Below are positions 10,549 through 12,806 of a stretch of 12,806 nt of DNA, piece after piece. How positions within the stretch are numbered: position 1 is the stretch's first letter; each line of letters opens with the position of its first letter. The notes beneath the pieces were generated by a model. It saw only the letters and a list, made by a program, of their open reading frames with translations, did not search any database and was not told the origin of the DNA. Origin of the DNA: Smittium culicis (lineage: Eukaryota; Kickxellomycota; Harpellomycetes; Harpellales; Legeriomycetaceae); NCBI GenBank assembly GCA_001970855.1, contig LSSN01005017.1, positions 1 to 12,806 of the forward strand. The letters are read 5' to 3'. The translations under genes and the position numbers were made by a program.

Positions 10549-12032
10549 CATTAATATCTATTATTAAAACTTATTTTAAAAAGTAATTTTGTCAAGTTAA
10601 AACATAAGCTTGTCATTTAAAAGTTTCAAAATAACAGAATTTTGGTATTATAATTTCGTATAATTTTTTAAAAAATTAGAAATAATTGAAACCCAAATAG
10701 AAAGGATAACTAAAAAGTAAAATTTCTAAACCAAAAGATTGTATCGAAAATTTTTGGAATAATTATTTTTCCTATTGAGATAAAGAAATTCTATACAAAT
10801 ATCTTATAAAAATGTTTTCATCTCCATTTATTCATCTCTTGTTAAATAAAAACATTAGTATACGTTAATCAAATCAGAAATATACTTTATGATATTTTTC
10901 TGTTATACGCTGGTTATATTAATCAATTTATACTAATTTTAATTGCACTGCAGTAAAATTTTACTCAATTACTCAAATATATTGAGTAATCAGATATTAA
11001 GCAAGACCAGAAAAAAAATTAAAATAAATAGTGCAGAAGTAGCTTCGTCCCTCAAAAAAAACTAAACGAGTCCTGAAGAGCTCAGAAGCAGTAGCTGAAG
11101 CAATAATATATATGAATTGTTATTCCTTTACAAAATTTTATATTTTCTGAAATTATTTACAAGAAAAACAAATATTCTGTAAAAATTATGCTAATTGCTG
11201 TTTTTTCAGAAATTATTCTTTTGTTTTATGAGACAATTCTTGTTATATTTTCTGTCTCTGGATGAGGTGACTAGATATATTAGTATTTCTAAATTTTCAA
11301 TATTAATAAATATGATATAAATTATCTAAACATGAGCAATCAGGAAACATAGCAAACATGGAGTTTTATTCTATTTAATTTTTTATTCATATTCTACCAT
11401 TAATTAATATATTTTCATAATTTTTTTATGTAAATTTAGAAATTTAGTTAGGTTTTTCTTTTGATATTTAAACTTATGGCGTTAAAATTAAAAATTACAA
11501 AAATTTTCCAAAATTTTCTTATTTATTTTTTTAAATTTTATCCATTTTAAATATTTTATGATTCATTAATCTATTATAATTAATAATTTTAATGATTTTT
11601 AACTAATCCTTTGTAACATTTTTTTCCATTTTCGTTTCTCATTTCTAGAGTTTTATTCTTACAATGTGATATATTTTCTTGATATGTGCAAGCTATTTGC
11701 GATACATTCCAAAAATATACTATCCTGATATTTCTTGAGTTTTTTATGATTGATATATCACAATATTTTTATAATTTAATTTGGAAATAAATTAATCAAT
11801 AGATGTAAAAGTACAATGGAATCTATTACTTCACATATATCTTTTTTATTAAGATATCTTTCGTGTAATTTTCGATGCTCTTATACTATTATAAACGGTA
11901 TGTATTTACAGTTATAATAATCACTATACCTTTTATTTTAAAAGATTGATAATTTTCGTTTCAAAGAATCCTTAAAATTTTCTAATTAATGAGGAATTTG
12001 TGGATATTTTTTCAATTTCGGTTTTGAATTAT

Positions 12033-12175
12033 ACTGGTCCGTCCTAGTCTGAATGAGATTCCGATTATTCACTCTGTTAATAGATCTGAAATAATTCTGA
12101 TTACTATTTTAATAATCGAGGTGGTCGTATATGAACTTGTAATCGTATTTTTTTTTTTGTGAATCAGACTGGTCC
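12033..12175. repeat. paired ACTGGTCC copies with inverted AGTCTGA / TCAGACT
   Basis: ACTGGTCC occurs at 12033-12040 and 12168-12175 in the same orientation. AGTCTGA (12046-12052) is the reverse complement of TCAGACT (12164-12170). These GC-richer words frame about 110 bases and resemble subterminal repeats of a small transposon, but no clear terminal repeat or target duplication was found. Confidence 0.35.
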
Positions 12176-12227
12176 CTTTTAAATGAATCATACTAGTTGA
12201 TATATCAATTTTGCAGTTTTTTTTTAA

Positions 12228-12371
12228 AAAATAATAAAATAATAAAATAATAAAATAATAAAATAATAAAATAATAAAATAATAAAATAATAAAATAATA
12301 AAATAATAAAATAATAAAATAATAAAATAATAAAATAATAAAATAATAAAATAATAAAATAATAAAATAAT
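12228..12371. repeat. perfect AAAATAAT octamer array, 18 copies
   Basis: Eighteen uninterrupted copies of AAAATAAT fill 144 bases, then the pattern breaks to AAAAAATAATAAT. On the minus strand the array translates as an eight-residue Phe/Tyr/Ile/Leu repeat in more than one frame. Those frames (within 12069-12455) are products of the repeat and are not genes. Confidence 0.97.
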
Positions 12372-12806
12372 AAAAAATAATAATGAATATTTAAAAATGA
12401 TTTTACGGCCGAAATTCTTTTGCCGCTCTTGCAGCTCCATAACAACTGTGAACACTTTTATATTTATTTATTTTCACAACTAGAGAACTAATATTAATGT
12501 CTCCCTTGTCGTTCTCAAAAAAAAAAAAAAACTACCTTGAAAATATTTGATTATAATTAATAACTAATATTGTATTATTGACCATTTTAATTGATGTAAT
12601 AAATAGTAGAAGAGCGAGAGAGACGATTTTTAACTTTGGGATTTACAAATTTAAATGAAGGTTCATAATAAGTGCTTATTAAAGAACGAACCTTTATTTA
12701 AATTTTTAATTAAAGATAAAAGGAAATAAGTTATGCTATGATTTCACTTCAATTAAAATTCAAATTAGTCATTAAATCAACTAGCTATTATACTATATAG
12801 GTTGGA
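12372..12806. other. right-edge region, no gene seen
   Basis: Contains a 15-base A run at 12517-12531 and a hairpin at 12647-12705. A purine-rich stretch AGAGCGAGAGAGACGA at 12611-12626 stands out by composition only. No coding frame is supported up to the window edge. Confidence 0.6.
12647..12705. repeat. 18-bp stem inverted repeat with nested inner stem
   Basis: Arms 12647-12664 and 12688-12705 are complementary at 17 of 18 positions; the one exception would be a G-U pair in plus-strand RNA. The 23-base loop has its own stem, AATAAG (12667-12672) against CTTATT (12675-12680). It could be a transposon relic, a small-RNA-type hairpin or chance in AT-rich DNA; the GGTTC/GAACC inner ends make chance less likely. 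Confidence 0.75.

Larger units (their letters stand above)
6601..12030. other. long AT-rich region, no gene seen
   Basis: About 5.4 kb with no coding frame I can support and no tRNA T-loop or rRNA-like sequence. Small GC-richer spots occur at 7096-7130 and 11038-11100. Hairpins and a short tandem repeat inside it are listed separately. It could be ordinary intergenic DNA, decayed transposon DNA, or introns of a gene with tiny exons. Confidence 0.55.

Noticed and set aside
6601..12030. tRNA or rRNA genes in the gene-poor region
   Set aside because: No T-loop GGTTCRA-type box with a matching acceptor stem and no rRNA-like conserved block were found on reading either strand; a covariance-model search would be needed to exclude divergent ones.
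12069..12455. Two minus-strand frames with a repeated Phe/Tyr/Ile/Leu pattern, resembling membrane proteins
   Set aside because: They are translations of the AAAATAAT octamer array, open in more than one frame only because the unit lacks stops on that strand. The non-repeat ends have no recognisable content.
12517..12531. A-run as the tail of a retroposed transcript
   Set aside because: No target-site duplication and no coding or RNA gene sequence upstream; A runs of this size occur elsewhere in the window (4380-4394).

Overview
This window looks like nuclear DNA from a very AT-rich eukaryote: roughly four fifths A+T overall, and lower still in GC between genes. It has A/T homopolymers, microsatellites, and spliceosomal GT-AG introns of about 100 nt. 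The best-preserved gene is a secreted tyrosinase (type-3 copper oxidase). Its layout (signal peptide, CuA, CuB, a C-Y-T-Y block, then a tail) resembles tyrosinases of early-diverging fungi such as Zoopagomycota and Mucoromycota. I favour such a fungus, but one gene and base composition cannot fix the taxon.

Layout: (1) 1-402, the 3' end of a plus-strand coding exon with a Gln-Ala/Gln-Thr repeat; its start lies outside the window. (2) 403-1719, AT-rich intergenic DNA between two convergent genes, with a plausible poly(A) signal for each. (3) 1720-3252 on the minus strand, the tyrosinase gene in three exons (3252-2914, 2792-2467, 2368-1720), encoding 437 residues. The three pieces appear as unrelated short frames unless two introns are removed. 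(4) 3253-12806, about 9.5 kb with no gene I can establish. It holds a TA/TG microsatellite, a perfect 18-copy octamer array, several short hairpins, and a GC-elevated island at about 5870-6600. That island has splice-like signals and short coding-looking frames on both strands and could hide a small-exon gene or a decayed one.

No tRNA, rRNA, CRISPR array, operon or intact transposon was seen. Nothing links the two genes functionally; their convergent arrangement only suggests closely spaced 3' ends. I did not find a clear new biological system. The island at 5870-6600 is the best place to look for something missed.
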